A DNA stretch of 64,000 nt, from NCBI RefSeq assembly GCF_003121405.1, contig NZ_QBUY01000007.1, positions 1 through 64,000 of the forward strand. Direction: 5' to 3'. This stretch comes from Paraburkholderia sp. C35. GTDB lineage: Bacteria > Pseudomonadota > Gammaproteobacteria > Burkholderiales > Burkholderiaceae. Below the pieces are notes generated by a model. That model ran no database searches. It saw only the letters and a list, made by a program, of their open reading frames with translations, and had not been told where the DNA came from. A program made the position numbers and the translations under genes. Shown piece by piece: positions 1 to 9,200 of this stretch; position 1 is the first letter of the stretch, and each line of letters opens with the position of its first letter.

Positions 1-44
1 AAGAGTTAGATGTTCGGATGCGGCAGTTCTGTATAAGAGACTGA

Positions 45-70
45 GACACACACGACACACACGACACACG
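45..70 (+). repeat. Tandem GACACACAC repeat in the tssK leader
   Basis: Two full copies of the 9-mer GACACACAC (45-53 and 54-62) and a third partial copy (63-69) lie directly before the short A-rich stretch that precedes the tssK start codon. The repeat occupies the place where the ribosome-binding site would be expected, and only a weak purine run (GAGAAAAAA) stands next to the ATG. Slippage in such a repeat could change leader length. No function is established. Confidence 0.6.
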
Positions 71-77
71 AGAAAAA

Positions 78-1412
78 ATGTCCTGGAACAGCAAAGTCAT
101 CTGGTCGGAGGGAATGTTCCTGCAGCCGCAGCATCTGCAGCAGCACGACCGCTATCTGCAGACCCAGCTGGAAACGCGGGCGGCGGGCTTGCGTCCGTAT
201 AGCTGGGGACTGACGGCGCTGGAGATCGACGAGCAGTTGCTCAAGCTCGGCAAGGTCGCGCTGCTGTCGTGCGCGGGCGTGATGCCCGACGGCACGCCCT
301 TCAATCTGCCTGCCGACGACGATCTGCCCGAACCGCTCGATATCCCCGAAGGCACCCGCAGCACGCTGGTGGCGCTGGCGTTGCCGGTGCGGCGTCCCGG
401 CATTGCCGAAACGGGCAACGAAGCGAGCGAAGAAAACTTCGCGCGGCATCGCGTGACGGAACTGGAAGTCAACGACAGCAACGACCCGAACGTCGCGCCC
501 GCGCTGATGCAGATCGGCAAGCTGCGTGTGCGCCTCGCGCTCGAAACGGATGTCGCGAATGCGTATGCCGTGCAGGGCATCGCGCGCGTGGTCGAGCGGC
601 TGCCCGACAACCGCGTCGTGCTCGAAAACGACTACAGCCCGCCGTGTCTCGACTATCGCGTGGGGCGACGTCTGGCCGCATTCGTCGACGATCTGGTCGG
701 CCTGCTGCACCAACGCGGCGAAGCGCTGGCTGCGCGTCTTGCGCAGCCTGGCGTGACGGGCGTCGCCGAAGTCTCCGACTTCCTGCTGCTGCAAATCATC
801 AACCGGCACGAGCCGCTCGCCGCGCATCTGTCGACGATGACAGGCCTGCATCCCGAAGCGCTGTTCCAGATCGCGGTGCAACTGGCAGGCGAACTCGCGA
901 CCTTCAGTCAGCCGGGCAAACGGCCGCAGGCGTATCCCGTGTACCGGCACGACCGGCTGCGCGAAACCTTTGCACCCGTGATCGACGATCTGCGCGCGTC
1001 GCTCAGCATGGTGATGGACCCGCACGCCGTGCCGATTCCTCTCGAAGAACGCAAGTTCGGCCTGCGTGTGGCCCTCGTCCCGGACAAGAACCTGTTCGCC
1101 TCGGCGACCTTCGTGCTGGCCGTGCGCGCGCAGATGCCCGCCGAGCACATCCTGACGGGCTTCGCGCCGCAGGTGAAGATTGGGCCGATCGAGCGCATCC
1201 GCGATCTCGTGAACCTGCAGTTGCCCGGCATCGGACTGCGCGCGCTGCCTGTCGCGCCACGCCAGTTGCCGTTTCATGCGGGCTTCACGTATTTCGAGCT
1301 CGATCGCGGCAACGATTTGTGGAAGCAGTTCGCGACCTCGGCGGGCATGGCGCTGCATGTCGCGGGCGACTTTCCAGGGCTGGCGATGGAGTTTTGGGCC
1401 ATCCGCCGCTGA
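78..1412 (+). CDS. tssK: Type VI secretion baseplate protein TssK
   Basis: This 444-residue protein is a TssK (ImpJ/VasE) family member. It starts with the family-typical MSWNSKVIWSEGMFLQPQHL and has the usual length. TssK is the trimeric cytoplasmic connector that joins the T6SS baseplate wedges to the TssL-TssM membrane complex. The following tssL, tssM and tagF genes on the same strand confirm the context. The start at 78 is chosen because it gives the conserved N-terminus, although the ribosome-binding site is weak and a GACACACAC repeat sits just upstream. The gene for the usual upstream partner TssJ would lie outside the window. Confidence 0.95.
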   Translation: MSWNSKVIWSEGMFLQPQHLQQHDRYLQTQLETRAAGLRPYSWGLTALEIDEQLLKLGKVALLSCAGVMPDGTPFNLPADDDLPEPLDIPEGTRSTLVALALPVRRPGIAETGNEASEENFARHRVTELEVNDSNDPNVAPALMQIGKLRVRLALETDVANAYAVQGIARVVERLPDNRVVLENDYSPPCLDYRVGRRLAAFVDDLVGLLHQRGEALAARLAQPGVTGVAEVSDFLLLQIINRHEPLAAHLSTMTGLHPEALFQIAVQLAGELATFSQPGKRPQAYPVYRHDRLRETFAPVIDDLRASLSMVMDPHAVPIPLEERKFGLRVALVPDKNLFASATFVLAVRAQMPAEHILTGFAPQVKIGPIERIRDLVNLQLPGIGLRALPVAPRQLPFHAGFTYFELDRGNDLWKQFATSAGMALHVAGDFPGLAMEFWAIRR

Positions 1413-1435
1413 CGCATTGATCGAGGACACTCATC

Positions 1436-2725
1436 GTGACTCCAGATGAACCACGCGGTCCGCTCGACGATCCTGGCGCGACGATCCTGATTCCGACGCC
1501 GGGTGGCGCGCGTGCCGCCTTCGTGGCAGCCGCGGCCACTGCTGTGCCTATCGCGACGCAGACGGGCGGCCTCAACCCGCTGCTGCGCGCGGCCAATCCA
1601 TTGCTCGAACTGGCCGTGCCGCTGCGCCAGCTGCCGACGCATCCGAATGTCGAGGAGTTGCGCACGCAGCTGATCCAGATGATGCGCACGTTCGAAACGC
1701 AAGGGCGCGCGAACGGTATCGACGACGAAAAGCTCGGTGCGTCGCGCTATTGCCTGTGCACCTTCCTCGATGAAGCGATTGCGAGCACGCCGTGGGGCGC
1801 GGGCATGTGGGCGAGCCGCAGTCTGCTGGTGACATTCCATAACGAGGCATCGGGCGGCGAGCGCTTCTTTCTGATCCTGCAGCGGCTCGCGCAGAACCCC
1901 GCTGGCAATATCGCCGTGCTCGAACTGATCTATGTGATTCTCGGTCTGGGATTCGAAGGCCGCTATCGACTGATCGACGGAGGCCGCACGCAACTGGACA
2001 CGATCCGCGAGCGGCTCGAAACGATGATCCGTTCGCAACGTGGTGCCGCCGAACGCGATCTGTCGGTGCACTGGCTGCCCGTCAAGACCGAGCGCAAGCC
2101 GCTGCTGCAACTGGTGCCGCTGTGGGTCGCCGCTGCGATTGCCTGCGTGGTGCTGGTCGGCGTGCATCTGGTGCTGAGCCTGCGGCTGAACGACGAATCC
2201 GATCGCGTGTTCGCCGCGCTGCATGGCGTGCGCGTCGCGCCGCAGCCGGTCGCTGCGAAGAAAGCCCCGCCGCCGCCTGCGCTTGCGCCGAAGCTGTCGC
2301 AATTCCTTGCACCGGAGATCGCGCAGGGGCTGGTGACGGTCGCCGAACTGCCGGAGCGCACTGTCGTCGAGATCAAGGGCGACGGGCTGTTCGCAGCGGG
2401 CAGCGCGGAACTCGAATCGACCTATATCCCGCTGATCCAGCGGATCGCCGATGCGCTCAAGGGCGTACCCGGCAATGTCGTGGTTGCGGGGCATACGGAC
2501 AACCAGCGGCTGCTGTCGGCGCGGTTTCCGTCGAACTGGCATCTGTCGCAGGCACGCGCCGATGTCGTGAGGGACATGCTTGCCGCGCGTGCCGGCTCGC
2601 CCGGACGTTTCGAAGCCGAAGGCCGTGGCGACACCGAACCGATCGCGCCCAACGATACGCCCGCGAACCGCGCGAAGAATCGCCGCGTCGACATCACCAT
2701 TCTTGCGCCTGGGGCGGCATCGTGA
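1436..2725 (+). CDS. tssL: Type VI secretion membrane protein TssL with OmpA-like C-terminus
   Basis: The 429-residue protein combines a cytoplasmic DotU/TssL helical domain (about residues 45-215), one membrane segment (about 222-242, within LWVAAAIACVVLVGVHLVL) and a C-terminal OmpA-like peptidoglycan-binding domain (about 300-425, with GHTDNQRL and NRRVDI-type motifs). It is therefore an extended TssL that anchors the T6SS membrane complex to the cell wall. The start is GTG at 1436, preceded by GAGG at a suitable distance, 23 bases after tssK. Together with TssK and TssM it forms the trans-envelope docking site. Confidence 0.95.
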   Translation: MTPDEPRGPLDDPGATILIPTPGGARAAFVAAAATAVPIATQTGGLNPLLRAANPLLELAVPLRQLPTHPNVEELRTQLIQMMRTFETQGRANGIDDEKLGASRYCLCTFLDEAIASTPWGAGMWASRSLLVTFHNEASGGERFFLILQRLAQNPAGNIAVLELIYVILGLGFEGRYRLIDGGRTQLDTIRERLETMIRSQRGAAERDLSVHWLPVKTERKPLLQLVPLWVAAAIACVVLVGVHLVLSLRLNDESDRVFAALHGVRVAPQPVAAKKAPPPPALAPKLSQFLAPEIAQGLVTVAELPERTVVEIKGDGLFAAGSAELESTYIPLIQRIADALKGVPGNVVVAGHTDNQRLLSARFPSNWHLSQARADVVRDMLAARAGSPGRFEAEGRGDTEPIAPNDTPANRAKNRRVDITILAPGAAS

Positions 2726-2768
2726 AGCCGCTCGCCCTGTGTAAGCCGCACCTTGAAGGTGGCCGCTC

Positions 2769-5700
2769 ATGAAACTGCTTGGCTGGCTCAGACGCCCCAT
2801 CGTCCTGTCGTTTCTCGGCGTGCTGGCACTGGCGCTGATCGTGTGGATAGAGGGGCCGCTGCTCGCGTTCGCGGGCAAGGCGCCGCTCGAAAGCACGACG
2901 AGCCGCTGGATCGTGATTATCCTGCTGTTCGCGCTGTGGGCGCTCTACTGGTTCGTGCGCTGGCTGATCGTGCGGCTTGCGAATGTGAAGTTCACGCGTA
3001 CGGTCGCCGAGGAAGCGCCGCAACCGGGCAAGAAGGAATCGGAAGCGGATGTCGCCGCGCTCAAGCAACGCTTCGACGAGGCGATGACGATTCTGCGCAA
3101 GGCGCGCGTCAAGGGGCGCTTCGGCAGCCAGTACGTGTACCAGTTGCCGTGGTACATGTTCGTCGGCGCGCCCGGCACGGGCAAGACCACGGCGCTGCTG
3201 CATTCGGGCCTGAAGTTTCCGCTCGCGGACAAGCTCGGCAAGCAGGCGGTGGGTGGCGTCGGCGGCACGCGCAACTGCGACTGGTGGTTCACCGACGACG
3301 CCGTGCTGCTCGACACGGCAGGCCGCTTCACCACGCAGGACAGCTTCGCCGAAGCGGATCAGGCGGCATGGGGCGGCTTCCTGCAGCTGCTGCGCAAGTA
3401 CCGGCCACGCAGGCCGCTGAACGGCGTGATCGTCGCGCTGTCGGTGCAGGATCTGCTGCAACTCTCCGATACCCAGCGCGCCGTGCAGGCAGGCGCCGTG
3501 CGCGAACGGCTCAAGGAGTTGTACACGCGTCTGGGGATGCGCTTTCCCGTCTATGTCGTCGTGACGAAGTGCGATCTGCTCGCGGGCTTCGCGGAATTCT
3601 TCGACGACCTCGGCCGCGACGAGCGCGAACAGGTGTGGGGCGTGACGTTTCCATATGTCGCGCAGGGCGGCCCCGACGATGCGCTGGCGTCGTTTCCCGG
3701 CGAGTTCTCCGCGCTCGAAAAGCAGTTGCAGGCGCGCGTGCTGCATCGGATGCAACAGGAGACGGACACGCGCCGCCGCGCACTCGTGTACGGTTTCCCG
3801 CAGCAGTTCGCCGGTCTGGAGAACATGTTGACGGCGTTCCTGCAGGAAACGTTCAGCACGTCGCGCTTCGATGAAGCCGCGTTGTTGCGCGGCGTCTATT
3901 TCACGAGCGGCACGCAGGAAGGCCGGCCTATCGATCGCGTGATGAGCGCGGTGGCGGCGGCACTCGGCTTGCAGCGTCAGGTCGTGCTGCCGGACCCGGC
4001 CAGCGGTCGTGCGTACTTCATCACGCGGCTGCTGCGCGATGTGATTTTTCAGGAAGCCGGACTGGCAGGGACCAATCCGAAACTCGAACTGCGCCGCACC
4101 TGGCTGCAGCGCATCGCGATGGCGTTGATCGGCATTGCCGTCGTGGTGGCGCTGGTGCTGTTCTTCATCAGCTATCAGCGTAATCGCGCGTATATCGCCG
4201 ATGTGGAACAGCATGTGACCGCGCTGCAGAAGCTCGCGCAGAACACGCGCGGCAGCGACGATCCGCTGACGCTGTTGCCCTTGCTCAACGCCGCGCGCGA
4301 TCTGCCCGGCGGTTACGCGGACCGCAACAGGAGCGTGCCGTGGCTGTCGCGGCTCGGGCTGTATCAGGGCGATAAGCTCGGGCTCGAAGCGCAGGCGAGC
4401 TACCGGCGCTTGCTGAAGCAGACCTTGCTGCCGCTTGTCGTGCGCAGAATGGAAGACGAGTTGCGACGCGGCGACGCGAACAATCCCGACTTCCAGTACG
4501 AAGTGCTGCGCGCGTATCTGATGCTCGGCGATCAGGCGCATTTCGATGCCGATTCCGTGCGGCTGTGGGCCGATATCGACTGGCGTCGCGGGCCGTTGCA
4601 TGACGCGAGCGACGATCAGCGCAATGACATCGATGGCCATCTCGCCGCGCTGTTCCAGCCGTCGCAGTTCGACGCATCGCTGCCGCTCGACAAGGACCTG
4701 ATCGCGCAGGCGCGCACGACGCTCGAGAAGATGCCGCTTGCGCAGCGCATGTTCAACCGCGTCGCGCGCGATCTCGAACAGGCGAAGCTGCCGCCCTTTA
4801 CCGTGGCAGCGGCAGCCGGCCGTAACGCAGCGCTCGTGCTGGTGCGCAAGAGCGGCGCGCCGCTGACGCGCGGTATCTCGGGCGCCTATACGCGGGCGGG
4901 TTATCAGAAGTTCGGCCAGTTGCGTGACGAGGCCGTGATCGACGTCGCGCGCGACAACTGGGTGCTCGGCCGCGAGGAATCAGTACTGACGCCGAACGGC
5001 ATCGACGATCTGAAGTCGGCGATGACGCAGCTCTATTACGACGAGTACATCAAACAGTGGGACGCGCTGCTGGCCGATATCGCCGTCGTGCCGTTCGATG
5101 GCGTCGACAAGGGTGCGCGCGTGGCGAATCTGCTCGCCGCGCCCGATTCGCCGTTGAAGTCGTTCATGCTCGCAGCTTCGCAGGAAACCACGCTCGGCGC
5201 GGTGAAGACGGGCGGCTCGCTGGCAGAGCAGGGCGTCGGCGCATTGAGCAACAAGCTCGATGCCGTGAAGAAGCGGCTCGAAAGCGCGCTCGGCAATCAG
5301 CCTGACGATGCGGCGCCGCCGCCCGCGCAGGTCAATCCCGTCGATGCGCATTTCCAGGCGCTGCACGATCTTGCGGGCAAGCCCGGCGCGCCAGGGCCGG
5401 TGCCGCTCGATACGCAGCTCGCCGCGCTCAAGGATGCAGCAGCGTATCTCGAAGCGTCCGATGCCGCGCGCAAGCAGGGACTGCCCGCGCCACCGGGCGA
5501 CGCACTGAACAAGTTGAAGCTCGTGGCGCAAAGTGCGCCCGCGCCGCTTTCCGCTGTCGCCGACGACATTGCGAACGGCGGCGCGATGCTGATGGTGGGC
5601 GGCGAACGCGCGCGTCTGAATGCGTTGTGGCAGGCCAATGTCGCGCAGCTTTGCCGGCAGGCGCTCGATGGCCGTTATCCGTTGGTGCGCAATTCCACCC

Positions 5701-6296
5701 GCGATGCCGCGCCCGACGACTTCGGACGGTTACTCGCGCCCGGTGGCCTGATCGACGATTTTTTCCAGAAGAACCTCGCCACGCTGGTCGATATGTCGGG
5801 ACCGCAATGGCGCTGGCGCCAGGGCGCCGATTCGCTCGGCATTCCCGCCGACGTACTGGTGCAGTTCCAGCGCGCCGCGCAGATTCGCGACGCATTTTTC
5901 CGTGCGGGCGGGCGCGATGTGTCGGTGCGCTTCACGCTGAAGGTGCTCGACATCGATCCCGCCATCGAGCACGCCACGATCGATATCGACGGTCAGCAAT
6001 TCGTGGCCGCTCATACGGATCAGTCGATGGTGTTCCAGTGGCCGAGCGGCAAAGGCACCGGGCAGGCGCGCGTCGATATCGAGCCGTCGGGCGACTCTGC
6101 GCGGGCGGACGGGCCGTGGGCGCCGTTGCATCTGATGGACAACGCGCGGTTGCAGCCGACCTCGCAGGCAGCCCGCTTCAAGGCGACCTTCGAATCGGAT
6201 GGACATCAGCTCGTGCTGCAACTCGATGCCAGCAGCGTGACGAATCCGTTCCGCCGCGGCGTATTCGATCAGTTCCGTTGTCCTGACCGCTTATGA
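2769..6296 (+). CDS. tssM: Type VI secretion membrane ATPase-like protein TssM (IcmF)
   Basis: At 1175 residues this is a full-length TssM/IcmF protein. Two N-terminal membrane segments lie at about residues 12-27 and 46-69. They are followed by a cytoplasmic domain with a Walker A motif GAPGTGKT at residues 133-140, a third membrane segment near 450-468 and a long periplasmic IcmF region ending in the conserved beta-rich domain. TssM spans the inner membrane and reaches TssJ at the outer membrane. The last four bases overlap the start of tagF (ATGA), which indicates translational coupling. Confidence 0.96.
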   Translation: MKLLGWLRRPIVLSFLGVLALALIVWIEGPLLAFAGKAPLESTTSRWIVIILLFALWALYWFVRWLIVRLANVKFTRTVAEEAPQPGKKESEADVAALKQRFDEAMTILRKARVKGRFGSQYVYQLPWYMFVGAPGTGKTTALLHSGLKFPLADKLGKQAVGGVGGTRNCDWWFTDDAVLLDTAGRFTTQDSFAEADQAAWGGFLQLLRKYRPRRPLNGVIVALSVQDLLQLSDTQRAVQAGAVRERLKELYTRLGMRFPVYVVVTKCDLLAGFAEFFDDLGRDEREQVWGVTFPYVAQGGPDDALASFPGEFSALEKQLQARVLHRMQQETDTRRRALVYGFPQQFAGLENMLTAFLQETFSTSRFDEAALLRGVYFTSGTQEGRPIDRVMSAVAAALGLQRQVVLPDPASGRAYFITRLLRDVIFQEAGLAGTNPKLELRRTWLQRIAMALIGIAVVVALVLFFISYQRNRAYIADVEQHVTALQKLAQNTRGSDDPLTLLPLLNAARDLPGGYADRNRSVPWLSRLGLYQGDKLGLEAQASYRRLLKQTLLPLVVRRMEDELRRGDANNPDFQYEVLRAYLMLGDQAHFDADSVRLWADIDWRRGPLHDASDDQRNDIDGHLAALFQPSQFDASLPLDKDLIAQARTTLEKMPLAQRMFNRVARDLEQAKLPPFTVAAAAGRNAALVLVRKSGAPLTRGISGAYTRAGYQKFGQLRDEAVIDVARDNWVLGREESVLTPNGIDDLKSAMTQLYYDEYIKQWDALLADIAVVPFDGVDKGARVANLLAAPDSPLKSFMLAASQETTLGAVKTGGSLAEQGVGALSNKLDAVKKRLESALGNQPDDAAPPPAQVNPVDAHFQALHDLAGKPGAPGPVPLDTQLAALKDAAAYLEASDAARKQGLPAPPGDALNKLKLVAQSAPAPLSAVADDIANGGAMLMVGGERARLNALWQANVAQLCRQALDGRYPLVRNSTRDAAPDDFGRLLAPGGLIDDFFQKNLATLVDMSGPQWRWRQGADSLGIPADVLVQFQRAAQIRDAFFRAGGRDVSVRFTLKVLDIDPAIEHATIDIDGQQFVAAHTDQSMVFQWPSGKGTGQARVDIEPSGDSARADGPWAPLHLMDNARLQPTSQAARFKATFESDGHQLVLQLDASSVTNPFRRGVFDQFRCPDRL

Positions 6297-7030
6297 AGGG
6301 TGTCGCGACAGAAGCGCCCGGCTTTTTCGGCAAGGTGCGCACGCATGGTGACTTCGTGACGCGGCGCTTGCCGCCCGCGTTCGTCACGCCGTGGGATGCG
6401 TGCCTGCAGCAGGGCATGCTGTTCGCGCAGCGCTGGTTCGGCGCGCAGTGGCTGCCGGTGTATCTGAATGCGCCCGTGTGGTGTTTTGCGCTCGGCGCAG
6501 GGGTGTGCGGCGAGTCGGCGTGGGCGGGCGTGCTGATGCCGGGCGTCGATCGCGTGGGGCGGTATTTTCCGTTCACGCTCGCGGCGCCGCTGGCGCGCGA
6601 CGTTGTCGCCGACTGGCTGGGCGGCGCGCAGGGCTGGTATGACGAGGCCATGCGCCGCGCGCTCTCGACGCTCGACCCAGGCTTCGTGCTGGAGCGCTTC
6701 GACGCTCAACTCGATAGCTGGGGACCGTTGATCGTGGCATCGGCATCATCTGTTGAGCGCGTGTGGCGCTTCCATCCGGCGGAACCGGCGCAACCGCTGC
6801 CGGCAGTGGACGAAGCGGGCGGCCTCGTTGAAACCGGAGAGACGGCGTCCTTCTCCGCCTTGCTTGCCCGCTACGCCGCGCCGCATTCAAGCGCGTGGTG
6901 GACGCAAGGTTCGGGAGCCGTGCCGGCGTCGCTGCTTGCGGGTCCAGGCTTGCCGGATGGCGAGCGCTTCGTCGGACTGCTCGACAGCACGCGCAGCGGC
7001 TGGACATCGGTCGTTGAGTTGAGGATGTGA
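6293..7030 (+). CDS. tagF: Type VI secretion accessory protein TagF
   Basis: The 245-residue product belongs to the TagF/ImpM family (DUF2094). It has the family opening GFFGKVRTHGDFVTRRLP and the tract WAGVLMPGVDRVGRYFPFTL. TagF proteins repress T6SS assembly post-translationally in species where they have been studied. No PppA phosphatase domain is fused here. The ATG overlaps the tssM stop codon, so the gene is translationally coupled to the membrane complex. Confidence 0.93.
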   Translation: MKGVATEAPGFFGKVRTHGDFVTRRLPPAFVTPWDACLQQGMLFAQRWFGAQWLPVYLNAPVWCFALGAGVCGESAWAGVLMPGVDRVGRYFPFTLAAPLARDVVADWLGGAQGWYDEAMRRALSTLDPGFVLERFDAQLDSWGPLIVASASSVERVWRFHPAEPAQPLPAVDEAGGLVETGETASFSALLARYAAPHSSAWWTQGSGAVPASLLAGPGLPDGERFVGLLDSTRSGWTSVVELRM

Positions 7031-7087
7031 GAACCGCTCGAAGATGCGAAGCGGGAGACAGTGCAGACATTGAATGGAGGTCGGGGT

Positions 7088-7681
7088 ATGTCAGGCTCAA
7101 TCGATTCTTTTCTGTCGGGACGCGCCGCGCGTGGGGCGTGCCTGATCGCGCTAGGTGTGCTCGCTTGCCAGGGCATCGCCCGGGCTGAAGACCCTGTCGT
7201 CAAGGAGCAGGACATCGATGAAAACTCGGTGACCAAGGCGCTCACGCCGGACGATAACGGCGACAACATCGTCACGCGCGGCTTCGTGCTGTCGAACAAG
7301 GCAGGGGCAGCGGCGAAACCGGCGGCACCTGCAAAAGCGGCCTCGCTGAATATGCTGATCACCTTCACAACCAACTCGTCGACGCTCACCGACACGGCAC
7401 AGGCCGCACTCGACAAGGTCGCCCATGCGCTGCAATCGGACCGGCTCGCGGCGTATCGATTCCGCGTCGAAGGCCACGCGGACCCGCGCGGTGCTGCCGA
7501 CGCGAACATGAAGCTGTCGGAAGACCGCGCGGCGGCTGTCGTCGCGTATCTGACCCAGAAGGATGGCATTGCGGCCGAGCGCTTGACGTCGGTCGGCAAG
7601 GGATCGACCGAGCCGTTGAACCGGCGCAATCCGACCGCGCCTGAAAACCGTCGCGTGACGATCGTGACGGTGACGAACTAG
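7088..7681 (+). CDS. Secreted OmpA-family peptidoglycan-binding protein
   Basis: This 197-residue protein has an N-terminal signal peptide ending near ARAED and a C-terminal OmpA-like domain (about residues 95-195, with FTTNSSTL, VEGHADPRG and NRRVTIV). Such proteins bind peptidoglycan in the periplasm. The ATG at 7088 is preferred over an upstream GTG at 7061 because it follows a purine-rich GGAGGTCGGGG ribosome-binding region. The gene follows tagF on the same strand and may be a TagL-like cell-wall anchor for the secretion system; that role is inferred from position. Confidence 0.85.
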   Translation: MSGSIDSFLSGRAARGACLIALGVLACQGIARAEDPVVKEQDIDENSVTKALTPDDNGDNIVTRGFVLSNKAGAAAKPAAPAKAASLNMLITFTTNSSTLTDTAQAALDKVAHALQSDRLAAYRFRVEGHADPRGAADANMKLSEDRAAAVVAYLTQKDGIAAERLTSVGKGSTEPLNRRNPTAPENRRVTIVTVTN

Positions 7682-7705
7682 CCGCGAGCGCCGGGTCTGA
7701 CAGCG

Positions 7706-8629
7706 ATGAGAGCGTCTCGTCTACGCGGCATGGGTTTGACAGCGGCCTGCGCGTTGTCGCTGTCGTTGGCGGCGGCATGGCCGGGCGGCGATGCATGCGC
7801 GCAGGCAGGCGCGACGCGGCTCGACATGCAGAGCGAACCTCTCGAAGTCCGGCGCATTCCGTTCGCGCAACTCGATGCCTCGTTGCCCGCTGACGCGCGG
7901 CTCGCGCTGTTTGCCATTGCCGACCGCCCAGGACTGTACGTGCTGCATGCGCCGAGTCTCGGCGAGCAGGGCGCGATGTTTTCACGCGTCGTGGCGCTGT
8001 TCGAGCGCCGTGACATGCCGCACGACCATATCGTGACGATGGCGGCCATCGCGGCCCACGCGCGGCGCTTCGGCGCCGATCCGGCAGGACTGACGGCGGG
8101 CAACAACTTCAGTTCCGTCGAACTCGCGCATTTCTTCGACGTAGCGCGTCAGCAGCGTCTGGAATTGACCGCGGGCGAGCGCACGCTGCAGCGTGTCGTC
8201 GTGCAATCGGGGCTGATCGCCGAGCGTGACGGCGGCTGGCAGGCGCGCAGCACGCACGATTTTCTGATCACGATTCCGGGGCTGGGTCCGGCTCCCGGCG
8301 GCGAGACGATCGATGTGCCCGTGCGGGCGGCCATCCTCAGTCATGAACTGGGTCACTGGCAGTATTTTTCCAACGATGCATATGCGCACGCATGCCGCAC
8401 GTTCTGGTGGCACGAACTCAGTTACGGCGAACGTGCGGAACTGACGCGGCAACTGGAAGGCATGGGCTACGATCCGAGCGACCGGATCGTGATCGACGAA
8501 ACGCAGGCTTACCTGCTGCATACACCGGCGCGCTATATGCCGCTCGTCGATGTGCCCGGCCCAGGCGGCGTCAATATCGCGCTGGTACGCGGCAAACTGC
8601 AAAAGGCCGTGAGCGAGGCCAGCCGGTGA
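7706..8629 (+). CDS. Secreted putative zinc metallopeptidase (HELGH motif)
   Basis: The 307-residue product begins with a signal peptide (charged MRASRLR, then a hydrophobic stretch and a DACAQA cleavage region). Near residues 212-216 it carries HELGH, the HExxH zinc-binding motif of gluzincin/metzincin-type peptidases. A downstream acidic tract (IDETQAYLLHTP) could supply a third ligand. I do not recognise a named family. It lies 24 bases after the OmpA-like gene and 16 bases before a nuclease-like gene, so it is probably co-transcribed with the T6SS block. A periplasmic cell-wall or secretion role, or an effector role, is possible but not shown. Confidence 0.7.
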   Translation: MRASRLRGMGLTAACALSLSLAAAWPGGDACAQAGATRLDMQSEPLEVRRIPFAQLDASLPADARLALFAIADRPGLYVLHAPSLGEQGAMFSRVVALFERRDMPHDHIVTMAAIAAHARRFGADPAGLTAGNNFSSVELAHFFDVARQQRLELTAGERTLQRVVVQSGLIAERDGGWQARSTHDFLITIPGLGPAPGGETIDVPVRAAILSHELGHWQYFSNDAYAHACRTFWWHELSYGERAELTRQLEGMGYDPSDRIVIDETQAYLLHTPARYMPLVDVPGPGGVNIALVRGKLQKAVSEASR

Positions 8630-8645
8630 CGCACGGGAGCGAACG

Positions 8646-9200
8646 ATGATCGACTATCGGCAACGGCTGAACGGCATCCTGCCGCGCCTGTCGCGCGAGA
8701 AGGCGCCTGCATGTTTCGAGGACAAGATCGGGCCGCTGCTCGTCGGGCTATGGGCGCGCGACTATTCGCGCGGCGTGCCTGATTGCGATCTGCTCGAAAC
8801 CACGGATTCGGGTTTTTCGTATCTGTTCGATGTCGAGACCGAGCGCCTCGTGGCAGCGTGGGGCGTGAGCCGCGGCAAGAACCAGGAATCGCGCGCGGTG
8901 ATTGCCACGAGGATGAAAGGCCATCCTCTTGCCAACAGTGATGTGTATCACCGTGGCCATGCCATCGCGCATACGCTGGGCGGGCATACGGATATCAACC
9001 TCGTCCCGCAACTCGGCAAGATCAACTCGGGGCCGTTCCGGGCGCTCGAAAAGATGGCTGTCAGCCATCCGGGGTCGCTGTATTTCACGTACTGGCGCTA
9101 TGGCCGCGGCAAGAACCAGGTGCCGGTTGCCGTCGAACAGGGTTTGCTGTGTCCGGGTGACACGGTCTGCTCGTTCGAACTCGCTACGTTCGAGAACTAG
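8646..9200 (+). CDS. Putative DNA/RNA non-specific endonuclease, T6SS-linked
   Basis: The C-terminal half of this 184-residue protein resembles the non-specific endonuclease family Endonuclea_NS_2. It has HRGHAIAHTLGG followed by DINLVPQLGKINSG and FRALEKMA, matching the usual pattern of a basic/His catalytic loop, an NLVPQ tract and an N..RALE segment. There is no signal peptide and no recognised PAAR, Rhs or MIX delivery domain. Position at the end of the T6SS cluster makes a secreted nuclease effector plausible, but no immunity gene is visible: the next gene is convergent and overlaps the end by 17 bases. A housekeeping nuclease is the alternative. Confidence 0.7.
   Translation: MIDYRQRLNGILPRLSREKAPACFEDKIGPLLVGLWARDYSRGVPDCDLLETTDSGFSYLFDVETERLVAAWGVSRGKNQESRAVIATRMKGHPLANSDVYHRGHAIAHTLGGHTDINLVPQLGKINSGPFRALEKMAVSHPGSLYFTYWRYGRGKNQVPVAVEQGLLCPGDTVCSFELATFEN

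Noticed and set aside
6-1430. Long open frame on the minus strand opposite tssK
   Set aside because: Arg/His/Gln-rich translation with no domain, a shadow of the GC-rich tssK coding sequence.
1274-4640. Long minus-strand open frames opposite tssL and tssM
   Set aside because: Composition typical of antisense frames in GC-rich DNA; the plus-strand genes have clear family motifs.
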